From: a virus
Virus record (IMG/VR): IMGVR_UViG_3300008450_000279
Span: 1 to 30,853 of that record
Strand: one strand, 5' to 3'
DNA length: 30,853 bases
A model generated the notes under the pieces. It searched no databases and was not told the DNA's origin. It saw nothing but the letters and a program-made list of their open reading frames with translations. The translations under genes and the position numbers were made by a program. Below are positions 7,945 to 14,205 of the stretch, one piece after another; the stretch's first letter is position 1, and every line of letters begins with the position of its first letter.

Positions 7945-9025
7945 TTATAAAACTATTGACGAGTATCAGATAGAGATCACCAGCTATTGTAATGCTGCCT
8001 GTCCCCAGTGTCCTCGCAACCTCAACGGACATGGTATCAATCCTTACATGCCGTTAACACACTTATCACGTGAAGTAATTGACCGTGCATTCTCTGAAGA
8101 ATTGTGCAGTAGATTACGTCAAGTATTCTTTTGCGGCAGTTATGGCGATCCCATCATGCATCCAGACTTTTTAGACATACTACGTGACTTTAGAAAGAAA
8201 GCTCCTACACTTTGGTTATACTTCCATACCAATGGCGGAGTACACGATCCTGATTACTGGGCAGAAGTTTCTAGTATCATGAACGGCTACGGACAAATTG
8301 ACTTTGGTATTGACGGACTAGAAGATACTTTACATTTGTATAGAAAAAATGTAAAATACAACAAAGTTATTGAAAACGCCGCTGCGTTTATAAATGCTGG
8401 AGGACGAGCACAATGGAACTATATTGTATTCAAACACAACGAGCACCAAGTTGAGCAGGCCAAACAACTGGCCAGCAGTATGAAATTTTTTAACATACTA
8501 ATTCGAAACACTGGTAGATTTTTGAATCACACCACCCTGGAAGAGATGCCTGTGTGGCCAGTGGCCAAAAGTGACTATGTACTTGAACCACCTAGTGATG
8601 CACAGTACAAGAATCGCAGTATGACATTTTTACCTGAGTTAAAAAAGCAACAGAACTACTTTGCTACTACTACTATCAAATGTGATGCCTTGCAAGGACG
8701 CAAAGTAGCTATCAACGCCGAAGGTGTTGTATTACCATGCAACTTTTTCAATCACAATTTGTATGATGCAAGATTTTATGATGGATCAATGCCAGGAGCA
8801 AATGCATTAAGTCAGCCCGGTGGTCGCAATCAAGTACGAGACTTTTTGTTGTGTTACGGATTAGATAATCTCAACATTCATAACAATAGCCTCGAAGGTG
8901 TTTTTGAAAATCCCATGTGGAGTGATTTAGTTGAATCGTTTACTCGTGATCGATTGTTTGAATGTGCTATGACATGCGGTGAAAAATTTACAAAAGTTTG
9001 GGATCAAGGAGGAAGCAAAAGATGA
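7937..9025 (+). CDS. Radical SAM enzyme with SPASM/twitch-like C-terminus
   Basis: The 362-residue protein begins with a classic cluster motif EITSYCNAACPQCPRN (C18, C22, C25). It continues with FFCGSYGDPIMHPDF (the GGEP-like strand) and LWLYFHTNGG. The C-terminal part has KCDALQGRKVAINAEGVVLP followed by CNFF and, near the end, ECAMTCGEKF: a cysteine pattern like SPASM or twitch domains that bind extra Fe-S clusters. Such enzymes modify peptides, sugars or tRNA-like substrates; here the substrate is unknown. It overlaps the gene before it by 8 bases and the SDR gene after it by 4. Similar genes are seen in aquatic phages. Confidence 0.87.
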   Translation: MFDYKTIDEYQIEITSYCNAACPQCPRNLNGHGINPYMPLTHLSREVIDRAFSEELCSRLRQVFFCGSYGDPIMHPDFLDILRDFRKKAPTLWLYFHTNGGVHDPDYWAEVSSIMNGYGQIDFGIDGLEDTLHLYRKNVKYNKVIENAAAFINAGGRAQWNYIVFKHNEHQVEQAKQLASSMKFFNILIRNTGRFLNHTTLEEMPVWPVAKSDYVLEPPSDAQYKNRSMTFLPELKKQQNYFATTTIKCDALQGRKVAINAEGVVLPCNFFNHNLYDARFYDGSMPGANALSQPGGRNQVRDFLLCYGLDNLNIHNNSLEGVFENPMWSDLVESFTRDRLFECAMTCGEKFTKVWDQGGSKR

Positions 9026-9612
9026 AAATGTTAGTTACAGGCGGTAACCGAGGACTGGGGCAACACCTAGTGGATGTGTTTGGTGCTGACAGTGTCAGCA
9101 GATCCACAAACTTGGATATCACTGATGACCAAGCAGTCAAATTGATTGCTCAACAAAGTTTGAATTATGATGTGTTTGTAAACAATGCATTTGATGGGCC
9201 ACCACAAGAAGCCTGGGCCAACTTTGCACAAACAAACTTGTACATGGCAGTATACGACAAGTGGAAAAACGCTGGCAAAAGTGGGCACATCTTTAATATT
9301 GGATCAGTGGGCGAGCATCATATTGTTGCTGCTGAGCCTAGATTTGAAACGTACCGCGTGGCCAAGGCGGCACTGGCACATGCCAGCAGGCAGGGCACCC
9401 AGTCATTCAAACAAAATCTGGTGCAGTTCAGAACCACGCTAATCACACCTGATCGCTTGGACACAGAACTAAGTCGTGGACGGCCCACCTGGACAGGAAA
9501 CGGCATTAATTTAAAAGATATTAGCAATTTTATAACATACGCTATCTCTGTTGGTCCAAACACAGTGATAGAAGAGGCAACTTTTTACGTAAACTTTGAT
9601 CATAAATCATAA
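9022..9612 (+). CDS. Short-chain dehydrogenase/reductase (SDR)
   Basis: The 196-residue protein has the SDR nucleotide-binding loop LVTGGNRGLG (T6-G13), LDIT (D32), the NNA motif (N54-A56), IFNIGSVG (S95) and the catalytic YRVAK (Y111, K115). It is shorter than the usual 240-260 residues, mostly lacking the substrate loop and last helices, as in atypical SDRs. An upstream in-frame ATG at 8998 exists, but 9022 is the better start: AAGGAGG lies at 9006-9012, the SDR fold begins right at MKMLVTGG, and ATGA overlaps the preceding stop. NAD(P)-linked oxidation or reduction of a product of the two radical SAM enzymes is a reasonable inference. Confidence 0.88.
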   Translation: MKMLVTGGNRGLGQHLVDVFGADSVSRSTNLDITDDQAVKLIAQQSLNYDVFVNNAFDGPPQEAWANFAQTNLYMAVYDKWKNAGKSGHIFNIGSVGEHHIVAAEPRFETYRVAKAALAHASRQGTQSFKQNLVQFRTTLITPDRLDTELSRGRPTWTGNGINLKDISNFITYAISVGPNTVIEEATFYVNFDHKS

Positions 9613-9645
9613 CTATAACACGAAAGGCAAACCCACTAAACGCAC

Positions 9646-10074
9646 ATGACATGGCTACATCAAGACACCCCAGTTGAGACTCTGCCCGAAGAATGTGTAG
9701 GTTTTGTTTATCTAATCACAAATAATCTATCTGGACGCAAGTACATAGGCAAAAAATTAGCAAAATTTAGCAAAACAACATACAAAATAGTCAAACAAAA
9801 GAACGGCACAAAGAAGCGGAAGAAGATACGATCAAAGATTGATTCAGATTGGAGAGAGTACTACGGGTCAAGCCCAGAATTAACCGCAGACGTAATCACT
9901 TTAGGCACCGAAAACTTTACCAGAGAAATACTTTACTATTGTAAATCAAAATCAGAATGTTCGTACATTGAAGCAAGAGAACAGTTCACAAGAAAAGTAT
10001 TGGAATCAACAGATTATTATAACGGCCATATTCAAGTTCGTGTGCATGGCTCACACATCGTAGGAAAATTATGA
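9646..10074 (+). CDS. GIY-YIG-type nuclease domain protein
   Basis: The 142-residue protein has a GIY-YIG-like core: GFVYLITNNLSGRKYIGKK (residues 19-37), where GIY is replaced by GFVY and YIG is intact. It continues with a Lys-rich stretch (about 46-66) and WREYYGSS, and then KSECSYIEAREQF with the conserved glutamate, followed by YYNG. Related proteins in cyanophages are labelled Seg-like homing endonucleases, but none of the DNA-binding NUMOD repeats of real homing enzymes is visible. It could be a stand-alone DNA-processing nuclease. It overlaps the next gene by 4 bases and lies about 250 bases upstream of the candidate structured RNA. The ribosome site is weak. Confidence 0.72.
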   Translation: MTWLHQDTPVETLPEECVGFVYLITNNLSGRKYIGKKLAKFSKTTYKIVKQKNGTKKRKKIRSKIDSDWREYYGSSPELTADVITLGTENFTREILYYCKSKSECSYIEAREQFTRKVLESTDYYNGHIQVRVHGSHIVGKL

Positions 10075-10337
10075 CTAAACTTGACTACAGTAAAACTAAC
10101 AAAAGCGACACTGGCTTTTTGAATGATCCGTATTGGACTAATCCAAAGACAGGATTTGATAAAGCATGGCACGAACAACGAAAAAAACTCAGGCAACAAT
10201 TAGGCATACACGAAAATCATGAATGGGAAATAGTCAACAAACCTACCGGACCGCATGCAGGCAAAATAGTTTGCAACACTTGCGGTGGAAAATTTGTTAA
10301 TTGGATTCCAAAAGGTTATATTTTACCTAACACTTAA
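10071..10337 (+). CDS. Small conserved-looking CxxC protein
   Basis: The 88-residue hydrophilic protein has the N-terminal motif DPYWTNPKTGFDKAWHEQRKK and a C-terminal HAGKIVCNTCGGKFVNWIPKG with a single CxxC knuckle. One CxxC plus a preceding histidine (H75 region) could bind zinc, possibly as a dimer. I do not recognise a named family, although similar HxGKIxCxxCGGKFVxW endings are seen in T4-like aquatic phages. Its ATG overlaps the GIY-YIG stop (ATGA), so the two are made together. Its 3' end contains the predicted promoter of the structured RNA. Confidence 0.7.
   Translation: MTKLDYSKTNKSDTGFLNDPYWTNPKTGFDKAWHEQRKKLRQQLGIHENHEWEIVNKPTGPHAGKIVCNTCGGKFVNWIPKGYILPNT
10294..10322 (+). promoter_or_regulatory. 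Sigma70-like promoter for the structured RNA
   Basis: TTGTTA (10294-10299, 4 of 6 matches) and TATATT (10317-10322, 5 of 6 matches) are separated by an optimal 17 bases. Initiation is expected near 10329, just before the stop of the small CxxC gene and at the start of the 450-base region without ORFs. Confidence 0.5.
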
Positions 10338-10796
10338 GGTTGGCGGGCCAGTTTGTAATACCGCTGTGGAAAAACCGGGGAATAACCGGACACGTGACAT
10401 ATTGAGGCACTCCCGTCAGTAAATCTGACTATCCTGAAAAATTGGAAGTGAGTCTGAGGCTAGAACAATAGGGCCGACGCATTGATATAGTATGAATGTT
10501 AGCATACGAGAACACCGGCTATAAAAATCTAAACACTAGGAACGAGGTTTAGAGCACGTAGAAATATGTGTATCGTGGTAGGAAGGAAAAGCACAGAGTC
10601 CTTTAGCATACGGTGTATAATAAATTACCTACTTCCAATGTCTTGGCTAGTGATACTCACATGAAGACAACAGCGGAACCGCGCAAAACGGTTCCGTCTG
10701 ACTAGATCTATCTACATGAATACTTAATCGCTTCGCTCTTGAAAATCAATCAATTAACGAGCGCAAGCGAAGTTAATAGACTTGCGTAGCAAGTCT
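10330..10796 (+). ncRNA. Candidate large structured non-coding RNA
   Basis: This 450-base stretch between convergent genes has no ORF but many strong helices. A 9-bp long-range pairing joins 10441-10449 (ATTGGAAGT) to 10631-10639 (ACTTCCAAT). Local hairpins are GCGG/CCGC (10343-10346/10361-10364), CCGG/CCGG (10375/10386), GTCAG/CTGAC (10415-10429), GTATG/CATAC (10490-10507), TCTAAAC/GTTTAGA (10528-10553), CGGAACCG/CGGTTCCG (10674-10696), a 10-bp stem with one bulged C (10729-10738/10759-10769) and AGACTTGC/GCAAGTCT (10778-10796). Competing pairings exist: CACTCC 10408-10413 can pair with the same GGAAGTG, and the repeat TTAGCATACG (10499, 10603) offers two partners for GTATG. A promoter lies upstream. 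It does not look like tRNA, tmRNA, RNase P RNA or 6S RNA. The family is unknown to me. Confidence 0.6.
10778..10796 (+). terminator. Hairpin ending the RNA region, between convergent genes
   Basis: A perfect 8-bp stem AGACTTGC/GCAAGTCT with a 3-base loop (GTA) ends at the stop codon of the convergent nucleosidase gene. Only a poor T-rich tract (TTATAATAAGTTT) follows on the plus strand. On the minus strand the hairpin follows the gene stop directly, with a TATT tail. It may stop both transcripts weakly, or be an end-protecting structure. Confidence 0.5.
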
Positions 10797-11338
10797 TATA
10801 ATAAGTTTAACTCTTTGAGTTTGTTGACATAATGTGATTGTCCTTGAGCAACTTGTTGTTGCCAATCATTGTGTGCGTGTTGGTTGGCTTGATCGCTGAT
10901 GTATTTCCAACACACAAACTCAACTCCATATTTCTCGCATGCTTTGGCAATGGCATAGGCTTCCATGTCTACAACATCTGCTGGTATTTGTAGTATGGGA
11001 TTCATCACAAAGTTGTCACCAGTACTGCAAGTTAAGCCAGTAGAGTTGCCAATGTGTGTGCTAGTTTCAAAAGGTGTTTGTCCTGGGGTACACCCTAATG
11101 CTTCACAAGTCATGTCTCTTTGCACAAACTGAGTGCATTGATAGAATCCTGGTGCGACTGTTATACCACCAGCTGTGCCAAAGTTAATGATACGCCGGGG
11201 ACGATACTTTGTGATAACTTCACTGGCAGTGATGGCAGCGTTAACCTTGCCCACACCAGTGTAAAACAAGTTCATCATGTGGCTGAGATCTGGTGCTTCT
11301 GCTCGAATAGCTATTAAAATAATATCATTCATCAACAT
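10796..11338 (-). CDS. MTA/SAH (5'-methylthioadenosine) nucleosidase-like protein
   Basis: The 180-residue PNP/UDP-phosphorylase-family protein resembles MTA/SAH nucleosidase (Pfs/MtnN): IILIAIRAEAP (E14 fits the catalytic acid position), FYTGVGKVNAAI, IINFGTAGG, VVDMEAYAIAKACEKYGV (M125, E126) and YISDQA (D149). The family cleaves MTA, S-adenosylhomocysteine and 5'-deoxyadenosine to adenine plus a ribosyl sugar. It is about 50 residues shorter than E. coli MtnN; the shortening is in the loop before and after GTAGG. The first ATG (11338) is chosen because GGAAGGA sits 8 bases upstream; a second in-frame ATG is 6 bases later. It overlaps the apt gene by 14 bases, so adenine release and reuse are coupled. 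Confidence 0.78.
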   Translation of the reverse strand: MLMNDIILIAIRAEAPDLSHMMNLFYTGVGKVNAAITASEVITKYRPRRIINFGTAGGITVAPGFYQCTQFVQRDMTCEALGCTPGQTPFETSTHIGNSTGLTCSTGDNFVMNPILQIPADVVDMEAYAIAKACEKYGVEFVCWKYISDQANQHAHNDWQQQVAQGQSHYVNKLKELNLL

Positions 11339-11849
11339 TGACCATTCCTTCCCACATAATATTGTGCCGAGTCAATGCTGTCCCTCCAGGCAAGTTCTGC
11401 AAGTTTATAATCACAGCAGCAGAAATTTTAGTGTCAATCCAATGACTGCGAATTAGATTTGCTGTGGCCATTATAGTGCCTCCAGTGGCTAGCAAGTCAT
11501 CCACAATCAATGGATGTGCGCCTACTGGAGCGTGTGGGTGCATTTCAATGGTATCAGTGCTGTATTCAGTTTGATAGCTGTGTTGTATTGTGGGGCCGGG
11601 CAATTTGCCACGTTTACGTACTAGGATTAGTGGAAGTCCTAATTGTCTTGCTACAGGTGCCGCAAACACAAAGCCACGGCTTTCCACAGCCACAAGACTG
11701 GAAGCATTATACCAATGTGCTTGATGCTTTAACCATCCACAGCAGTAATCAAATGCTTCTGGATTGGCAAGAATGCCAGTTACGTCAAAAAAGTTAATAC
11801 CTGGTTTGGGCCAATCAGGTACTACAGGTACATGATCGAGGATGTTCAT
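11325..11849 (-). CDS. apt: Adenine phosphoribosyltransferase
   Basis: The 174-residue protein is close to full family length (E. coli Apt is 183). It shows NFFDVTGILANPEAF near the start, the flexible-loop region VRKRGKLPGPTIQHSYQTEY, DTIEMH, and the PRPP-binding motif PLIVDDLLATGGT (113-125). It catalyses adenine + PRPP to AMP + pyrophosphate in the cytoplasm. Apt is uncommon in phages. Its gene overlaps those on both sides (4 bases with the preceding DUF6614-like gene and 14 with the nucleosidase gene), so it should act with the nucleosidase. Catalytic residues appear intact. Confidence 0.92.
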   Translation of the reverse strand: MNILDHVPVVPDWPKPGINFFDVTGILANPEAFDYCCGWLKHQAHWYNASSLVAVESRGFVFAAPVARQLGLPLILVRKRGKLPGPTIQHSYQTEYSTDTIEMHPHAPVGAHPLIVDDLLATGGTIMATANLIRSHWIDTKISAAVIINLQNLPGGTALTRHNIMWEGMVNVDE

Positions 11850-12181
11850 ACAAATGTGTCTGGCCAGTCTCTAAATAAAGCATGTTGAATATTGCCTGAC
11901 ACAAATTGATTGAATGACTTGTGTTTGACTTCAAGTTCACCCTCAAGCGGTGCTACTCGTTTGAAAGCCGAGTCCATTTGACCCATGTCTCGGAACTCCA
12001 TGATAATCATCCATTCAGGCATGTCCGCAATTGAACGGAATCCCATCTTGCATCTTGTGATACGATAGTCTACCATCTTGTCTTCTGATATCAAATGATC
12101 AAAGAAACTTTTCATTCCGTTGACCCAGTCTAAGTCTGAGATGTCGCCTTCTTTGTCTGCCCAAATTGTATATAAATCCAT
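11846..12181 (-). CDS. DUF6614-like small alpha/beta protein
   Basis: The 111-residue protein has the pattern MDLYTIWADKEGD, YRITRCKMGFRS, EWMIIMEFRDMGQMDSAF and HALFRDWPDTFV, which I recognise as the layout of the DUF6614 family (an acylphosphatase/ferredoxin-like fold of unknown function found in bacteria). No catalytic motif is known to me. It sits between the ATE/GNAT-like gene and apt, with a 4-base overlap with apt and a 2-base gap before it. The family assignment is from memory of its sequence pattern and needs a profile search. Confidence 0.7.
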   Translation of the reverse strand: MDLYTIWADKEGDISDLDWVNGMKSFFDHLISEDKMVDYRITRCKMGFRSIADMPEWMIIMEFRDMGQMDSAFKRVAPLEGELEVKHKSFNQFVSGNIQHALFRDWPDTFV

Positions 12182-12183
12182 AG

Positions 12184-12618
12184 TTACTCCAGTGGTCCTA
12201 GTATTTCAAATCCGTCCATGTTGGATTTGTATAGGTGTGCTTGCTCAAGATACAAGTATTGGAATCCTCGTTCCTTGTAGATAGCACACTCTGTTTTCAT
12301 TGTTTCAATTCCCAACCGTAGTTTAGGATTGTTGTAGTTCCATGCAAATTGATCGCACAGTGCGTTATGATCATCATAGCGTCGGATCAAACTGAATGCA
12401 ACCAATCGATTTTGATCGTAATATCCTATTACATCTGTCATTGGGTCTGTGTAACGACAGTCAAATATAGGCATCACACTTGCAAAATGTTTGTATTTGC
12501 AATAGTCTCTGTAGATAGAGTTTAGCTGTTTGATGTTGGGCTCACGCAAATACTCCCACTTTACATTTGGTGTGTAGTTGGTCTGGCTGAGATCGATTCT
12601 GGCAAACTGATAGCTCAT
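12184..12618 (-). CDS. Acetyltransferase-fold protein resembling the ATE C-terminal domain
   Basis: The 144-residue protein resembles the GNAT-like C-terminal half of arginyl/leucyl-tRNA-protein transferases: LNSIYRDYCKYKHF, VIGYYDQNRLVAFSLIRRYDD, an aromatic strand (DQFAWNYNN), then LGIETMKTECAIYKERGFQYLYLEQ and YKSNMDGFEIL, matching the family's 'SLGxxxxLxEI..A...GxxYxYLGY...KMxYK' order. In ATE this domain moves an amino acid from tRNA to a protein N-terminus. Here the N-terminal domain of ATE is missing, so the real donor and acceptor are unknown. Similar one-domain proteins occur in cyanophages. It overlaps the gene before it by 4 bases. Confidence 0.65.
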   Translation of the reverse strand: MSYQFARIDLSQTNYTPNVKWEYLREPNIKQLNSIYRDYCKYKHFASVMPIFDCRYTDPMTDVIGYYDQNRLVAFSLIRRYDDHNALCDQFAWNYNNPKLRLGIETMKTECAIYKERGFQYLYLEQAHLYKSNMDGFEILGPLE

Positions 12619-13115
12619 CTTGGATCCTTACGATGTTCAAACAGTCCCGCAAGATACTCTTCTGGCCAGTTGTGATAGAATCCCTTCTCAGCCATAAGTT
12701 TGGCTTTGTTGTTTAAGTCGCTGAGACTTTGCACTAGAGCTAGAGCATACTTGCCTTGATTCATACACACACCGTTCACCATCTCAACGTCTGCGGGATG
12801 ATCCTCTAGTGCAAGTAGATCGTTGCGTAACAAATGTTCCTTGTTGGCATTTTTCAAACTGTCACTGAACAATTCATATGGCCATTCCACAGGATCGTAA
12901 GCATAGATAATAACTTCCTTATCGCCCATGCCCCATCGTGCTCGATTTTTAAGATCAAAGTAAGGATCTACGCCAACATGTACATCGTAGCTTTTTTTCA
13001 TGCGTGCTGAGCGTGCGTATGGACAAGGAGCCCAGCCTCCAAGAGCAGGATGTGGAACTTCTACAAAGTTCACAATCCAGTTTTCAATATCTTGTTTAAC
13101 TGTATCTAAGTCCAT
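12615..13115 (-). CDS. Unknown protein with PCPYA motif
   Basis: The 166-residue protein begins with a helical stretch followed by NWIVNFVEVPHPALGGWAPCPYARSARM. The 'wxxNfxxxxxPxLgxxxPCPyArxAr' pattern recalls DUF1415-type proteins and small conserved proteins found in aquatic phages and bacteria. The centre (KEVIIYAYDPVEW) looks like a strand. No catalytic residues are identified. The ATG (13115) overlaps the TAA of the -1 frame extension of the gp26-like gene (TAATG), so it is coupled to that reading frame and not to the 281-codon frame. This coupling independently supports translation of the extension. Confidence 0.7.
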   Translation of the reverse strand: MDLDTVKQDIENWIVNFVEVPHPALGGWAPCPYARSARMKKSYDVHVGVDPYFDLKNRARWGMGDKEVIIYAYDPVEWPYELFSDSLKNANKEHLLRNDLLALEDHPADVEMVNGVCMNQGKYALALVQSLSDLNNKAKLMAEKGFYHNWPEEYLAGLFEHRKDPR

Positions 13116-13345
13116 TAGAAATACGGCAGTTTAGTTTTGTTGGTGGTTTCCATGTTTTCTTCGGCTATCTTGCTGATCATTTTTCTTTCAGTGAAACTTA
13201 GTGCCAACACCTGATCGTAGGTGAGTCCGCCGCGCATTAACCAAGCCAATCTTAAACTGTTTGATCTAATTGCGTTGGCCTCCTGATCAAGGCTGTCAAT
13301 GTACTCGCCAATTTCCTCTACTGGGAGGATCAGGAGGCGGCTTCG
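13115..13345 (-). CDS. -1 frame extension of the gp26-like gene (76 codons)
   Basis: This frame encodes 76 residues after the slippery site: LPVEEIGEYIDSLDQEAN, LRLAWLMRGGLTYDQV, LSFTERKMISKIAEENM and ending KLPYF. The frame is open from a TGA inside the gp26-like gene, but it has no ATG, GTG or TTG before the conserved-looking part begins; the first TTG is 30 codons in. It is exactly in the -1 frame relative to the gp26-like gene at AAATTTTTTC. The end overlaps the next gene's ATG. The helical FTERKMI segment resembles the C-terminal parts of T4 baseplate hub/assembly proteins (gp26/gp51 group). The most likely product is a 353-residue fusion with the upstream 277 residues. An ATT start after AGAGGA is the alternative. 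Confidence 0.65.
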   Translation of the reverse strand, partial: RSRLLILPVEEIGEYIDSLDQEANAIRSNSLRLAWLMRGGLTYDQVLALSFTERKMISKIAEENMETTNKTKLPYF

Positions 13346-14175
13346 AAAAAATTTGTAAGATCCAGATTTAGTGCTTGATCATGTTCGTGATTGCATTCAC
13401 TGCAAGTGAGATGCACAGGTTTCAGTTCTGTACGATTGCGCAAGTCAACTGCGTGATCTCTAACAGCAACAAAAATTTGACGATCGCAGTTTTGCAAAAA
13501 TTCATCAATGTGCTCAGTCTCTGACACAACAGCATTTGGTGTACGAATTGCTGAAATTGAGTACTTGAGAGCTCGCATGGTCAGCTGAGTTAGTATTTTC
13601 ATCACTTCTGCTAGTTTTTGTAACTTTTCGTCTTCGGTGAGCTCAGTATCCATGCTGATGTTGCGCATCATGCGTTGATTTTCAAACTGCTCAAGATTGA
13701 TTTCATTTTGCTTTTCGTAACTCATGGGATGAAAATAAATTTCCAAATCACCATAAGTTACTGTGGCAGAAAAGTCCGGCATGGTCAACTGATCCAGTGC
13801 ATTGCGCAAGTCTAACGCAAAACTCTCAATGTGTTTGCAAGCAGGACATGTAGTTTCAATTTCAAGCTCATGCCCGTAGCTGGCAATACGAATAGCAACT
13901 AGGATAGAATTCAAATCTGCCACAGGAGCATGCCAGGCATTCTTAATTGACGGCACACAACTGTGTATTACATTGACCACAGCTTGCCCGCTAAACAGCG
14001 CATCTGGCGTGCGATAGGTGATTTCGTCAATGGCTGTCATGGGATAAACAGGCAGCTCACCGTTTTGAGGCACGTCTAAGCTGCCTTCGGGCCAGTATTT
14101 GCCCTGGCTGGGCAACCGCAAGTAAATTGCTGGTTGTCTAAAAAATTGTCTAAGTGGATTGTGATTTTGGTTCAT
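13330..14175 (-). CDS. 26: Baseplate hub/assembly protein, gp26-like
   Basis: The 281-residue protein has the N-terminal signature IYLRLPSQGKYWPEGSLD, LPVYPMTAIDEITYRTPDA and VVNVIHSCVPSIKNAW that marks the gp26-like baseplate hub family in T4-like aquatic phages. It carries two zinc-knuckle pairs, ACKHIESFAL (with CPAC) and CSECNHEH, suggesting a bound zinc. In T4, gp26 is needed for the central hub of the baseplate. It lies head-to-head with the tape measure gene. Just before its stop there is a slippery AAATTTTTTC run leading into a 76-codon extension in the -1 frame. The start has only a weak GGG ribosome site 6-8 bases upstream. Confidence 0.8.
   Translation of the reverse strand: MNQNHNPLRQFFRQPAIYLRLPSQGKYWPEGSLDVPQNGELPVYPMTAIDEITYRTPDALFSGQAVVNVIHSCVPSIKNAWHAPVADLNSILVAIRIASYGHELEIETTCPACKHIESFALDLRNALDQLTMPDFSATVTYGDLEIYFHPMSYEKQNEINLEQFENQRMMRNISMDTELTEDEKLQKLAEVMKILTQLTMRALKYSISAIRTPNAVVSETEHIDEFLQNCDRQIFVAVRDHAVDLRNRTELKPVHLTCSECNHEHDQALNLDLTNFFEAAS
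13345..13354 (-). promoter_or_regulatory. Candidate -1 programmed frameshift site
   Basis: Read on the minus strand, the run AAATTTTTTC contains two in-frame X-XXY-YYZ heptamers: A-AAT-TTT and T-TTT-TTC. It lies 4 codons before the stop of the gp26-like frame. Slippage by -1 enters the 76-codon extension, which lacks its own start. Downstream, TCCTC/GAGGA with a 6-base loop (about 13311-13329) could form a small stimulatory hairpin. Confidence 0.6.
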
Positions 14176-14183
14176 AGTGTACC

Positions 14184-14205
14184 CATAAATATACTTCTAC
14201 TTATA
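14184..14205. promoter_or_regulatory. Divergent late-promoter motifs between gp26-like and tape measure genes
   Basis: On the plus strand CATAAATA (14184-14191) would start transcripts near 14197, with a 20-base leader carrying ATAGGTG before the tape measure ATG. On the minus strand TATAAGTA (14205-14198, one mismatch to the T4 consensus) would start near 14192, giving a 17-base leader for the gp26-like gene. The two sites lie only 6 bases apart, so both polymerases cannot sit there at once. Confidence 0.5.

Noticed and set aside
8998-9021. Upstream ATG for the SDR gene
   Set aside because: The AAGGAGG site and the start of the SDR fold point to 9022.
10428-10500. Group I intron-like core (ACTAT and GATATAGT resembling P7 strands)
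   Set aside because: The match is 5 bp, no P3/P4/P6 pairings fit, and no interrupted exon flanks the region.
10796-13115. Long plus-strand frames opposite the salvage genes
   Set aside because: They lack ribosome sites and protein-like composition; the minus-strand genes overlap neatly and match families.
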